Virus record (IMG/VR): IMGVR_UViG_3300042305_001857
Span: 1 to 55,931 of that record
Strand: one strand, 5' to 3'
DNA length: 55,931 nucleotides
Source of the DNA: a virus
Positions 48,151-55,590 of the stretch are shown here, piece by piece; positions within the stretch are counted from its first letter, which is position 1, and each line of letters begins with the position of its first letter. The notes under the pieces were generated by a model. The model saw only the letters and a list, made by a program, of their open reading frames with translations, did no database searches and was not told the DNA's origin. Made by a program: the position numbers and the translations under genes.

Positions 48151-49417
48151 TTTTGTAATACTTTTCTTTTTAGCTTTTAGTTCTTGTAACTGCGAACAAG
48201 AACCTCTCAAAGAAGTTTTACAAAATCCCTGTTATACCGATGTTAGCGGTGATGTGATAGAAATAAATGTTGATGATCCAAAACATGAAGATTTGAATAT
48301 TGGTGCTTGTTCAACTGGTTTGACATCAAGAGATAGCGAAGACAATCTTGTTTGTTTGAATGAAATAAAAAAACAACAAGAAACCTGCAACAATATTGAT
48401 GATGATTGCAATGGTTTTGTTGATGACCGTTGGAATGGCTTACCAATCATTATATCAGAACACAGTTCAAAAAATACTTGTGTTGGTCTTGGTGTGTGTG
48501 AATATGCAATACAAGAATGTGTTGAAGGTTCTTGGATATGTTCTTATCCCGATTCATACGGCGAAGAAATTTGTGATAACTTGGATAATGATTGTGATGG
48601 TGAAATAGACGAAGACACCATAGACGAGCCAATCTTTAGTAATGAAGAAAGATATGTTTATGAAGGAGATCCTGATACAATCAATGTTGGTGAATGTCGC
48701 GCTGGTTACAAAGAATGTGCTGATGGAATAGAATCAATAAGAAACATGAGAACTCCAACCACAGAAATTTGTGGAAATGGCGATGATGATGATTGTGATG
48801 GTGCAATAGATGAAAATGAAAATGGTGGAACTGCAAATGATTTCGTTTTCATCATAGATTTTTCTGGTTCTATGGACTATGCTATAGATCAAGTTGCAAA
48901 TGCTCTTTGTAACTGGTCATCACAAGGTATATTGCAAACAAGTCGTTTTGCTGTAGTAGCTATAGGATATAGAGATATCCAACCAAATCCAAGACAAATA
49001 AAAGTTCTAACTGATTTTACTGATTCCAGAACTGCTTGTTCTGTTGTCAGACAAGCAAACAGAACTGATTATCAAGGATTTACTGAATACCAGCTAAGTG
49101 CTGTTTACGAAGCAAATTTACCTGGTAGTCCAAACTCATTATCTTGGTCAGAAGATAATGAAAGAAAGGTTGTTATATTTAGTGACGAAACGCTGCAGCA
49201 AGACATAGCGCAAACAGTGCAAGAAGCAATAGAAATGGTTGTAGCACAATGTGTAGAACAAAATTATATTATAGGTGCCTTTATTGAATACAATATTTTT
49301 GATCAAACTCTTTGGCTTGAACTAACTCAAAGATGCGGTGGGTTTTTAGAATATCTTTCTACAAGTCCAAGCCAAATGATAGATGCTCTAAACTATTGGG
49401 TTGGCACAGACTGCTGA
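48137..49417 (+). CDS. Lipoprotein with three MopE-like Asp-rich repeats and a VWA domain
   Basis: GGAG 6 bases before ATG 48137. Signal peptide then Cys17 (VILFFLAFSSC). Three repeats C-x-N-x-D-x-D-C-x-G-x-x-D at about 84-98, 146-160 and 212-226 (CNNIDDDCNGFVDD, CDNLDNDCDGEIDED, CGNGDDDDCDGAIDE). Then a von Willebrand A domain with MIDAS FIIDFSGSMD (D241-S243-S245). These repeats are typical of Myxococcota/Deltaproteobacteria surface proteins. Likely on the cell surface of the infected host or in the virion. 426 aa. Confidence 0.8.
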   Translation: MRNSSFVILFFLAFSSCNCEQEPLKEVLQNPCYTDVSGDVIEINVDDPKHEDLNIGACSTGLTSRDSEDNLVCLNEIKKQQETCNNIDDDCNGFVDDRWNGLPIIISEHSSKNTCVGLGVCEYAIQECVEGSWICSYPDSYGEEICDNLDNDCDGEIDEDTIDEPIFSNEERYVYEGDPDTINVGECRAGYKECADGIESIRNMRTPTTEICGNGDDDDCDGAIDENENGGTANDFVFIIDFSGSMDYAIDQVANALCNWSSQGILQTSRFAVVAIGYRDIQPNPRQIKVLTDFTDSRTACSVVRQANRTDYQGFTEYQLSAVYEANLPGSPNSLSWSEDNERKVVIFSDETLQQDIAQTVQEAIEMVVAQCVEQNYIIGAFIEYNIFDQTLWLELTQRCGGFLEYLSTSPSQMIDALNYWVGTDC

Positions 49418-49426
49418 TTATAACGA

Positions 49427-49447
49427 TTGCTAAATACTATTTAGCAA
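49427..49447 (+). promoter_or_regulatory. 9-bp hairpin just before a start codon
   Basis: TTGCTAAAT (49427-49435), ACT, ATTTAGCAA (49439-49447). ATG 49449 follows at once. No T-tract, so not a standard terminator; may control the next gene. Confidence 0.55.
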
Positions 49448-49448
49448 T

Positions 49449-49778
49449 ATGAAGAGTGACGACGAGCAATCAATATTTGATTATGAGATTGGAGATCTTG
49501 TTCGTCTCGTAGAGGACTATAAACTTGAAGTTGGGTATGGTATTATAACCGATATAAAAGAAAACTTTGAAGATGTATATGATCTTGATTATTTGAGAAA
49601 AAAGATAGGAACGTTACGAGAAACAATACCAGCAAGAGATGATGATTTTTTTCCTTCAAGACCACAAATACTTGTTCTTTGGACTATAAAAAAAACAAAC
49701 ACAAATAACAACATTTCTATTTGGATGTATGCTGAAGAAATAGCGATATTACAAAAAGTTGTAAAACATACTAAATAA
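49449..49778 (+). CDS. GDLV-type protein, 109 aa
   Basis: IFDYEIGDLVRLVEDYKLEV then YGIITDIKENF and QILVLWTIKKT. A larger member of the small-barrel family, with an insert between strands. Start is masked by the hairpin at 49427. Confidence 0.62.
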   Translation: MKSDDEQSIFDYEIGDLVRLVEDYKLEVGYGIITDIKENFEDVYDLDYLRKKIGTLRETIPARDDDFFPSRPQILVLWTIKKTNTNNNISIWMYAEEIAILQKVVKHTK

Positions 49779-49800
49779 ATATATAAAGAGAGATATACAA

Positions 49801-50382
49801 ATGGATTTGAAAGAACTAAAAAAACTGATAGAGCAAGTTAAAGCAGAAAAAAAGCAAACAATAAAAGAAGCATACACGACTTCTCCATTTAAATATGGCG
49901 ATGATGAGGTTCAGCCAGCAAGAACCACAAAATATCAAGATGCTATATCTGTAATGAAGTTTTTTATAGAAGAAAAACCAGAAGCCGGTTCGCCAGCAGC
50001 AGCATTTATTGCTGATTTGGAAAATATGATAAATGTTGGCAAACAAGTTGAAGCAGCAGTAACCTATGTCAATACGCCAGAAGAAGTAGCACTTCTTTCT
50101 AAAAAAATAAAAGATCCATTTGTTCGTAAAACTATTGCTGAAATAATGATGAAAACTGGAATGGCAAAAGAAAAAATAAATGCCTTCTTGCAACATTTGG
50201 AGCCAACAGTTACTGCGCCAGAAGATGTAAAGGCTGCAATGCAAAAACAATCGCAAGAAGAGCCAGAAGAACAGCCAACGCCACAGCCGTCACCATCTGT
50301 TTCTCCAACAGACAAAACATATATCACTCCTTCTAATCTACCAAAAACAGCCATGGGTAGAGTGAGTAAAAATACAAAATGA
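49801..50382 (+). CDS. Probable virion-associated protein, 193 aa
   Basis: MDLKELKKLIEQVKAEKKQT then IKEAYTTSP is a helical leader similar in style to other phage capsid-targeted N-termini. Middle helices (AAAFIADLENMINVGKQVEA). The tail is Pro/Ser-rich (EEQPTPQPSPSVSPTDK). Ribosome site GAGAG upstream. ATGA link to the next gene. Confidence 0.5.
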   Translation: MDLKELKKLIEQVKAEKKQTIKEAYTTSPFKYGDDEVQPARTTKYQDAISVMKFFIEEKPEAGSPAAAFIADLENMINVGKQVEAAVTYVNTPEEVALLSKKIKDPFVRKTIAEIMMKTGMAKEKINAFLQHLEPTVTAPEDVKAAMQKQSQEEPEEQPTPQPSPSVSPTDKTYITPSNLPKTAMGRVSKNTK

Positions 50383-50474
50383 ATAACATGGGAACAATAT
50401 TTTATTTACTTACAATATTTGTTCCCTGTTTATATGTTTTTGTAAAAATGACAAAAGAAACATTTACAAAATAA
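50379..50474 (+). CDS. 31-aa membrane peptide
   Basis: MNNMGTIFYLLTIFVPCLYV then FVKMTKETFTK: one membrane helix and a basic end. ATGA overlap upstream. Confidence 0.5.
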   Translation: MNNMGTIFYLLTIFVPCLYVFVKMTKETFTK

Positions 50475-50506
50475 TGATATAGTATATAAAGTCACCTCCC
50501 TGCCGC

Positions 50507-50535
50507 TTGACTTGTCTGCCCTTGTGTGATATAGT
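50507..50535 (+). promoter_or_regulatory. Strong sigma70 promoter
   Basis: TTGACT (50507-50512), 17 bp spacer, TATAGT (50530-50535), preceded by GC. Opens the 50.5-53 kb block. Confidence 0.8.
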
Positions 50536-50568
50536 TTTACTCGCTGCAACAAACCAGCGGAGATCACC

Positions 50569-51258
50569 GTGGCTTATTATCGCAGATATACTGCTCGTTC
50601 TAACTCGTATAACAATACACAGCATATTGTTCGCAATACACAGCCACAAGTTACCGAACAGGAACTCACTGATCCTGCTTTGCTTGATCGTATCAAGAAA
50701 CTTGCCGCTATTCCAACACTTTCCACTTGGGAAAAGGAGTTCTTGACCAGTATTGGTCAGTATCAACCGGTTCGGAACCGGATTACTGCTGGACAGTATA
50801 GCACTATGCGAAAGATTGAAGAAAAACATAGTGAAGAAACAGTAGCAAAGCAAAAGTCATTTGCTGATAGTTTTACTGATGAAATGCGCGAGAATATGAA
50901 GATTATTGCCGGTATTTATCGCGAAACTCATTCGCCATTTCATAAGGCACTCGTTGATCTTGTTCTTGAAAAAGATGGTTTTATTCCAAGTGCTACCCAG
51001 TGGGAAAGACTTATGGAAAATAAGTATGCACAGGGATATTTGCAAAATGCCAAAAGTATTGCCAAGTATAATATTGGTGATACTGTGACACCAAGTTCTC
51101 TTGGAAAGCATTTCACTTGGACTCATGCTATCGTTATTGATAATGCTGGTATTCTTCCACACACACACGCTGTTGGTGGAAAGCGTTATAGCCTTTTGCC
51201 ATATGGTGAAATGAATACCTGTTTTGTTGAAGAACGAGAAATCAAAAAGTCCCGTTGA
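50569..51258 (+). CDS. Hypothetical protein, 229 aa
   Basis: GTG start with GGAG upstream. Basic N-terminus (AYYRRYTARSNSYNN), helices 50-140 (STMRKIEEKHSEETVAKQKS), then IGDTVTPSS and HAIVIDNAG near the end, which may be another GDLV-type barrel module. Codon use is less A-rich than the middle of the window. No enzyme motif. Confidence 0.68.
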   Translation: MAYYRRYTARSNSYNNTQHIVRNTQPQVTEQELTDPALLDRIKKLAAIPTLSTWEKEFLTSIGQYQPVRNRITAGQYSTMRKIEEKHSEETVAKQKSFADSFTDEMRENMKIIAGIYRETHSPFHKALVDLVLEKDGFIPSATQWERLMENKYAQGYLQNAKSIAKYNIGDTVTPSSLGKHFTWTHAIVIDNAGILPHTHAVGGKRYSLLPYGEMNTCFVEEREIKKSR

Positions 51259-51273
51259 TAACAAGGAACCAAT

Positions 51274-51348
51274 ATGATTGACTTGTTTTGTTTTATTTGC
51301 ATTGGTAAATGCACCAACAGTTTGTATGTTGTTGTATTTTTTTGCTGA
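51274..51348 (+). CDS. 24-aa Cys-rich peptide
   Basis: AAGGA before ATG 51274. MIDLFCFICIGKCTNSLYVV, then VFFC. Hydrophobic with four Cys. Possible small membrane peptide; may be chance. Confidence 0.35.
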   Translation: MIDLFCFICIGKCTNSLYVVVFFC

Positions 51349-51387
51349 ACTTGCTGTTGAAGATAATCAATAAAAAGAGAAATCAAT

Positions 51388-51882
51388 ATGAAGTATGCAT
51401 TGAAGCCGTCATCGCGAACTATTGATATTCCAGGTTCTAACAAGATCATCTTCTTTGAAGATGAGCGATCTGTTATTTCTTTCTTTCACGAAAAAATGAA
51501 AGAGGATCTTGTTGTTCCAAACTCAAAGAATGAAAGGTTGAATAGCTGGCAATTGAAAAATTACAAACACTCAATCAGCGATTCTGATATAACCTCAGTT
51601 TATTCTTTTCTTGTTTCCAAGGAAGTTGATTTTATTTGGTTGAGCCATTCAACAAGAGTGAACAAGGCTATCAGGGAATATCTTGGAAAACAACATGGTG
51701 TATGGCAAATCACACACCGTATTCGTTCGCTTCCAATGAACTGGAGTCTTTATACTTTTGAAGAACATAAGCATGGTAAGATCATGAAAAATATTCGTTG
51801 GGGAACCTTCTGGCGACAAGCAAAGAAGCAAGAACTTTTCAAAGATATTTGTTTGGCCTACAAGATTCCAGAAAAGGAATGA
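51388..51882 (+). CDS. Hypothetical protein, 164 aa
   Basis: AGAG upstream of ATG. Alpha/beta; VDFIWLSHSTRVNKAIREYL then WSLYTFEEHKHGKIMKNIRW. No known motif. Confidence 0.68.
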   Translation: MKYALKPSSRTIDIPGSNKIIFFEDERSVISFFHEKMKEDLVVPNSKNERLNSWQLKNYKHSISDSDITSVYSFLVSKEVDFIWLSHSTRVNKAIREYLGKQHGVWQITHRIRSLPMNWSLYTFEEHKHGKIMKNIRWGTFWRQAKKQELFKDICLAYKIPEKE

Positions 51883-51912
51883 ATAAACTGTCTACTTATT
51901 GAGGAGATATAT

Positions 51913-52149
51913 ATGATCCAAATGAATAGTGATATTGTTTATGTTCGTTCATATAATGGAAGCCTTGTTCCTGTAACCAAGGTTATGCTTGTTACAACTG
52001 ATCCAAATACTGGAAAGGTTGTGCAAGAAGTCCCTCTTACCGATTTGCTTGAAAAGTTGATGTATCACAATATGAACTCGTTTGAGAAAACTGAACACCA
52101 TTGGCGAGATGTTGAAAACTATGATATCATCGCAAAGACAAAGTCATGA
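51913..52149 (+). CDS. Hypothetical protein, 78 aa
   Basis: GAGGAG before ATG. DIVYVRSYNGSLVPVTKVML; strand-rich start, helical end. ATGA link to the next gene. Confidence 0.62.
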   Translation: MIQMNSDIVYVRSYNGSLVPVTKVMLVTTDPNTGKVVQEVPLTDLLEKLMYHNMNSFEKTEHHWRDVENYDIIAKTKS

Positions 52150-52283
52150 AAAATAAAACACCAAAAGATCGTAATATTTATGCTATTCATGCCTGGAATA
52201 AAAAAGGTGGAGCACATCGCGATCAAAAATGGCAATCAAAAAATCGTAAGCGTGGAAAGGTAAAGGTTGATACTTGTGAGTGA
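52146..52283 (+). CDS. Small basic peptide, 45 aa
   Basis: ATGA overlap. NIYAIHAWNKKGGAHRDQKW then KNRKRGKVKV; strongly basic. Overlaps the next GTG start. Confidence 0.52.
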   Translation: MKNKTPKDRNIYAIHAWNKKGGAHRDQKWQSKNRKRGKVKVDTCE

Positions 52284-52533
52284 TCGTTTTGCTAAAAAGA
52301 TAAAAAACATCAGTGAAACACAGATTCTGTGGAGTGTTTTTCCACGAATCAATGGTCACAAGTGGGTTGTAACATCTGCCAAAGATAATACTTTTATAGG
52401 ACCAGAAACTTATATGTTTGGTGCTGATGAAAATGGACATATTGTTGAGTGGCATGAACTTGAAGGCTCTTATCGTGGAGGTTTAGAGCACAGAATCTGT
52501 TTCCAAAATATTGGATACAATACATATGAATGA
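52276..52533 (+). CDS. Hypothetical protein, 85 aa
   Basis: GTG start 52276 inside the preceding gene. FAKKIKNISETQILWSVFPR then strands. No motif. Confidence 0.55.
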   Translation: MSDRFAKKIKNISETQILWSVFPRINGHKWVVTSAKDNTFIGPETYMFGADENGHIVEWHELEGSYRGGLEHRICFQNIGYNTYE

Positions 52534-52846
52534 AGAAACAGAACATCAACCGGATCTAATACCACCAGAGGAAAATATAGAACCAGAACCTCCATTTGAG
52601 ATCGGCGATCTTGTTCAAATGAGAGCAAAAGATCTAAAAATAGGCAGGTTTAGAAAGATGCCAGCAAATGACTATGGTGTAGTTATAAGCCTGAAACCTC
52701 CAAGGCATCTACGTTCCGACTGGCTTGTTGAAGTATATTGGCAAAAGTTTATTCCTAAAACAAAAAGCCAAGTAAAACACAGGCGACTAAAAAAAGTAAG
52801 AGTAAAAAAAGGTAAAAATAAACAACATGCTACACAAAAAGATTGA
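52526..52846 (+). CDS. GDLV-type protein with basic tail, 106 aa
   Basis: PFEIGDLVQMRAKDLKIGRF then YGVVISLKPPRHLRSDWLVE and VYW: clear family plan. The tail is very basic (VKHRRLKKVRVKKGKNKQ), suggesting nucleic-acid contact. Confidence 0.65.
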   Translation: MNEETEHQPDLIPPEENIEPEPPFEIGDLVQMRAKDLKIGRFRKMPANDYGVVISLKPPRHLRSDWLVEVYWQKFIPKTKSQVKHRRLKKVRVKKGKNKQHATQKD

Positions 52847-53087
52847 AGAGTTTATCAAAAATACCGGAGAAGGAGTAGTTCTTGATTATATCAACGGCCA
52901 GTTTGTTTTGGAGAGTAAATGTTTTGCAGAAGGCAAACCTAATACTATTATCAAGATCAAGGCTATGGGGGCGAATCTAAACAACTGTGTTGATAACTTT
53001 GTTTATCAACTGGAACAAATGGAATATAATAAAAGCAACAACAATGAAGATGACATTCATACCTACCGCTGGTACTGCTCATATTGA
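52827..53087 (+). CDS. Hypothetical protein, 86 aa
   Basis: Overlaps the previous gene by 20 bases. FIKNTGEGVVLDYINGQFVL then IIKIKAMGANLNNCVDNFV. No motif. Confidence 0.58.
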   Translation: MLHKKIEEFIKNTGEGVVLDYINGQFVLESKCFAEGKPNTIIKIKAMGANLNNCVDNFVYQLEQMEYNKSNNNEDDIHTYRWYCSY

Positions 53088-53116
53088 ATAAATAATATCA
53101 TAAATGCGCTATGTGC

Positions 53117-53145
53117 TTGCGTTTTTCTTCCCGATGTGCTATAAT
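53117..53145 (+). promoter_or_regulatory. Sigma70 promoter with extended -10
   Basis: TTGCGT (53117-53122), 17 bp spacer, TGC then TATAAT (53140-53145). Weak -35 offset by the perfect extended -10. Confidence 0.72.
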
Positions 53146-53203
53146 ACACAAAACCAAGGTTAGATCACGCAGCAATAACAATATATTGTAGGAGAATATA
53201 CAG

Positions 53204-53911
53204 ATGTATAAGCGAACTGTTCGTTGTAGATATTGTTATAAGGATGGTCACACTTATGCGACTTGTGAAAGTCTCAAGGCTCATGTGGCAGTAAATCCCA
53301 CTAGTTATTGGGCTGCCCGCCTTTCTACTCGCAAGGAAAGTGCAAAGCATCGCAAGTGTAGTTATTGTAATGAAGAAGGTCACAACAAGAAAACTTGTTC
53401 CCATATTCTTTCCGACAAGGTAAAGATCGCAGCAGTCAATATCAGCTTTCGTAAAAAGTTTTACGAGAACATCATTGTAAGAGACGGTATTGTTCCGGGT
53501 GCTCTTGTAAAGATCAAGCGAGCTTCTGGATATGTGAATGGCGAATACAAGTATGATCTGCGAGATCAGCTTGCTCTTGTTGTTGATATCAAGTTGAATG
53601 AAGTAAATGCTCTGAATGGCAAGTCTGTATCAGCTATCATTATTGAATATCTACACATCACAGATTATCGTGGTGCGAAACAAGCACAAAGCTTTCCAGA
53701 GATTCCAAATTGGTATATTCTTGGAAAAAATAATACAAATGAAGATGCATGGGTGATTCCACAGCACAATATTGAAGTTGTCAGTCGTGGCTACTATGAC
53801 ATTGATAATGTTGAAGAATGGTCAAGAGATGTAAAGTCTATTGAGAATATTCAATCCAAACTCGGAGATCATCATTCTGTAACAAACGCAATAAACTTTT
53901 ATAATAAGTAA
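53204..53911 (+). CDS. Second protein with two CCHC zinc knuckles
   Basis: TAGGAG before ATG. Knuckles CRYCYKDGHTYATC (8-21) and CSYCNEEGHNKKTC (52-65) lie in the N-terminal part, unlike the gene at 39395 where they are C-terminal. Then PGALVKIKRASGYVNGEYKY with LALVVDIK and IIIEYL, which reads as a GDLV-type barrel. 235 aa. Likely binds single-stranded nucleic acid. It has its own promoter. Confidence 0.8.
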   Translation: MYKRTVRCRYCYKDGHTYATCESLKAHVAVNPTSYWAARLSTRKESAKHRKCSYCNEEGHNKKTCSHILSDKVKIAAVNISFRKKFYENIIVRDGIVPGALVKIKRASGYVNGEYKYDLRDQLALVVDIKLNEVNALNGKSVSAIIIEYLHITDYRGAKQAQSFPEIPNWYILGKNNTNEDAWVIPQHNIEVVSRGYYDIDNVEEWSRDVKSIENIQSKLGDHHSVTNAINFYNK

Positions 53912-53954
53912 TGATTGCAGTTTTGGTGTTCTGCTTATCAAAAACACCAGTTAC

Positions 53955-54026
53955 GCCAACGTAGTTTAACGGTAAAATTCCACTTTTGTAATGTGCGAGA
54001 TACAGGTTCAAATCCTGTCGTTGGCT
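53955..54026 (+). tRNA. tRNA-Thr (anticodon TGT)
   Basis: Acceptor GCCAACG pairs with CGTTGGC (53955-53961 / 54019-54025). T-arm ACAGG-TTCAAAT-CCTGT is perfect. Loop TTTGTAA gives anticodon TGT at 53987-53989. The anticodon stem is weak (three pairs), and CCA is not encoded. Confidence 0.8.
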
Positions 54027-54062
54027 TTCACTATATCTTATACAGTCCGCAAACTTCCGTGC

Positions 54063-54092
54063 TTGACAGCGCCGCGTCCGTTGTGCGATGAT
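54063..54092 (+). promoter_or_regulatory. Sigma70 promoter
   Basis: TTGACA (54063-54068), 18 bp spacer, GATGAT (54087-54092) with TGC before it. Heads the MoxR-type ATPase gene. Confidence 0.65.
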
Positions 54093-54169
54093 GGATCACC
54101 GACAGAGATCAACCCTGCAATCCCGCAGGGAGATCAGTTAGATAAACAGTAAACAAACGAGATAAAACA

Positions 54170-55231
54170 ATGCAGCTTGATTTTGCTACTTTCCTTCGCG
54201 TTGCAAAGCCGATTCTTGATAACCGGCTTCCACTTCTTCTTCGTGGCCGTCACGGTATTGGTAAGTCACAAGTGGTGTATCAGATTGCACAGGAAAGGAA
54301 TCTGCCGGTTGTCGAGCGTCGAGCCAGCCAGATGAGCGAGGGTGATCTTATTGGTCTTCCTGTGATCTCTGGTGATTCTACCAAGTGGAATCCCCCGGAT
54401 TGGTTCAAGACAGCGTGTAATAATGCCGTTCTCCTCTTTCTGGATGAGGTTGATCGTGCTGTTATTGAAGTGCGACAGGGTATCTTTGAGCTTACTGACA
54501 GCCGTAAGCTGAACGGTCATACTCTCCATCCTGATACCATTATTGTTGCCGCTGTAAACGGTGGTGAGAGTGGTTCACAGTATCAGGTTGGTGAAATGGA
54601 CCCGGCAGAGCTTGATCGTTGGTCTGCCTTTGATCTTTCTCCTACTGTGGAAGATTGGTTGTCTTGGGCAAAGAACAACACAAATCAGTTTGTTTACGAT
54701 TTCATCAATCTGAACCGTGAACACCTTGAGCATAAGAGTGACTTTGAACCTAACAAGGTTTATCCTTCTCGTCGTTCTTGGAAGCGACTGAATGATGTTC
54801 TTGTTGCTGCTGATATGTTTAGTGAAGATAATATCAAGGATATTCGCAATATCGCGGTTGGTTTTGTTGGTTATGAGGCTGCTATTGCCCTTCATGACTT
54901 TGTGGAGAAGTATGATCGTCAGGTCACTCCCGAAGATGTGATTGTGAATGGTAAGATTGAAAAGACTGCAAAGTTTGGTATCATTGAGCATTGTGCTCTT
55001 ATTGATAAGATTGAAAGCAAGGGTCTTCTTGCCAACAAGCTGCCAAAGGATCAGCTTGAGAATCTTGCACGTTATTTTGTTTCTCTCCCCAGTGAAGCTG
55101 CTATGAAGATGTGGCATCTTCTTGGTAAGGGTCTTGTTGATAACACTACCGCTTTCCATCAGGTTACTGTTGATGGTGCAAGTCCTTCCAAGTTTCTTTC
55201 TGAAATCCTTTCCGGTAAGAAGGTAAAGTGA
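54170..55231 (+). CDS. MoxR-type AAA+ ATPase
   Basis: Walker A GRHGIGKS (26-33), Walker B LLFLDEVDR (Asp92-Glu93), then VAAVNGGESG (sensor 1 region) and DRWSAFDLSP. 353 aa. MoxR ATPases act as chaperones that load or remodel partners, often with a VWA protein encoded nearby; none follows here before the window ends. The gene has its own promoter and a more even base use than the 15-24 kb genes. Confidence 0.88.
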   Translation: MQLDFATFLRVAKPILDNRLPLLLRGRHGIGKSQVVYQIAQERNLPVVERRASQMSEGDLIGLPVISGDSTKWNPPDWFKTACNNAVLLFLDEVDRAVIEVRQGIFELTDSRKLNGHTLHPDTIIVAAVNGGESGSQYQVGEMDPAELDRWSAFDLSPTVEDWLSWAKNNTNQFVYDFINLNREHLEHKSDFEPNKVYPSRRSWKRLNDVLVAADMFSEDNIKDIRNIAVGFVGYEAAIALHDFVEKYDRQVTPEDVIVNGKIEKTAKFGIIEHCALIDKIESKGLLANKLPKDQLENLARYFVSLPSEAAMKMWHLLGKGLVDNTTAFHQVTVDGASPSKFLSEILSGKKVK

Positions 55232-55286
55232 GTTAGTTTGTAGTTTTATGTGTTTAGCAGTATAACCAAAAGATACTGTGTAGTTT

Positions 55287-55309
55287 ATCCGTTCTACAAC
55301 AAAACGGAT
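55287..55309 (+). other. Hairpin between the ATPase and tRNA genes
   Basis: ATCCGTT (55287-55293), 9-nt loop, AACGGAT (55303-55309). No T-tract. May be a processing signal for the tRNA or a weak terminator. Confidence 0.4.
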
Positions 55310-55315
55310 ATTTGT

Positions 55316-55389
55316 GGACCTCGGGTGTTTGGTTATCACAAGGGATCTTATAAGTCTCTATGAATTGGGTTCGATTCCCAAGGGGTCTA
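55316..55389 (+). tRNA. tRNA-Ile (anticodon TAT)
   Basis: Acceptor GGACCTC / GGGGTCT (G-U at the end), D-arm GTG...CAC, anticodon stem GGGAT/GTCTC with loop CTTATAA, so TAT at 55349-55351. T-arm TTGGG-TTCGATT-CCCAA. CCA encoded at 55390-55392. Reads ATA, a codon used heavily in this genome. Confidence 0.85.
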
Positions 55390-55425
55390 CCATTTATATT
55401 TTGTTTATATCAAAGGAGATAGTGT

Positions 55426-55560
55426 ATGCTTTCTGTTGTTTTTGCTTTTTTTGTTTCTATCTTTTTTCCCGTTGATGAAACTCCGCCACGGAATATCCCT
55501 GTTGTAACTGTCCCAGAAGATGAGATCATTATTGAAAATATCATTGTAGAAAATCTTTGA
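55426..55560 (+). CDS. 44-aa small secreted/membrane protein
   Basis: AGGAG before ATG 55426. LSVVFAFFVSIFFPVDETPP is a signal or anchor helix, then a short acidic part (VPEDEIIIENIIVENL). Function unknown. Confidence 0.6.
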   Translation: MLSVVFAFFVSIFFPVDETPPRNIPVVTVPEDEIIIENIIVENL

Positions 55561-55590
55561 ATAACAATACACCAAACAGGAGATAAACAT

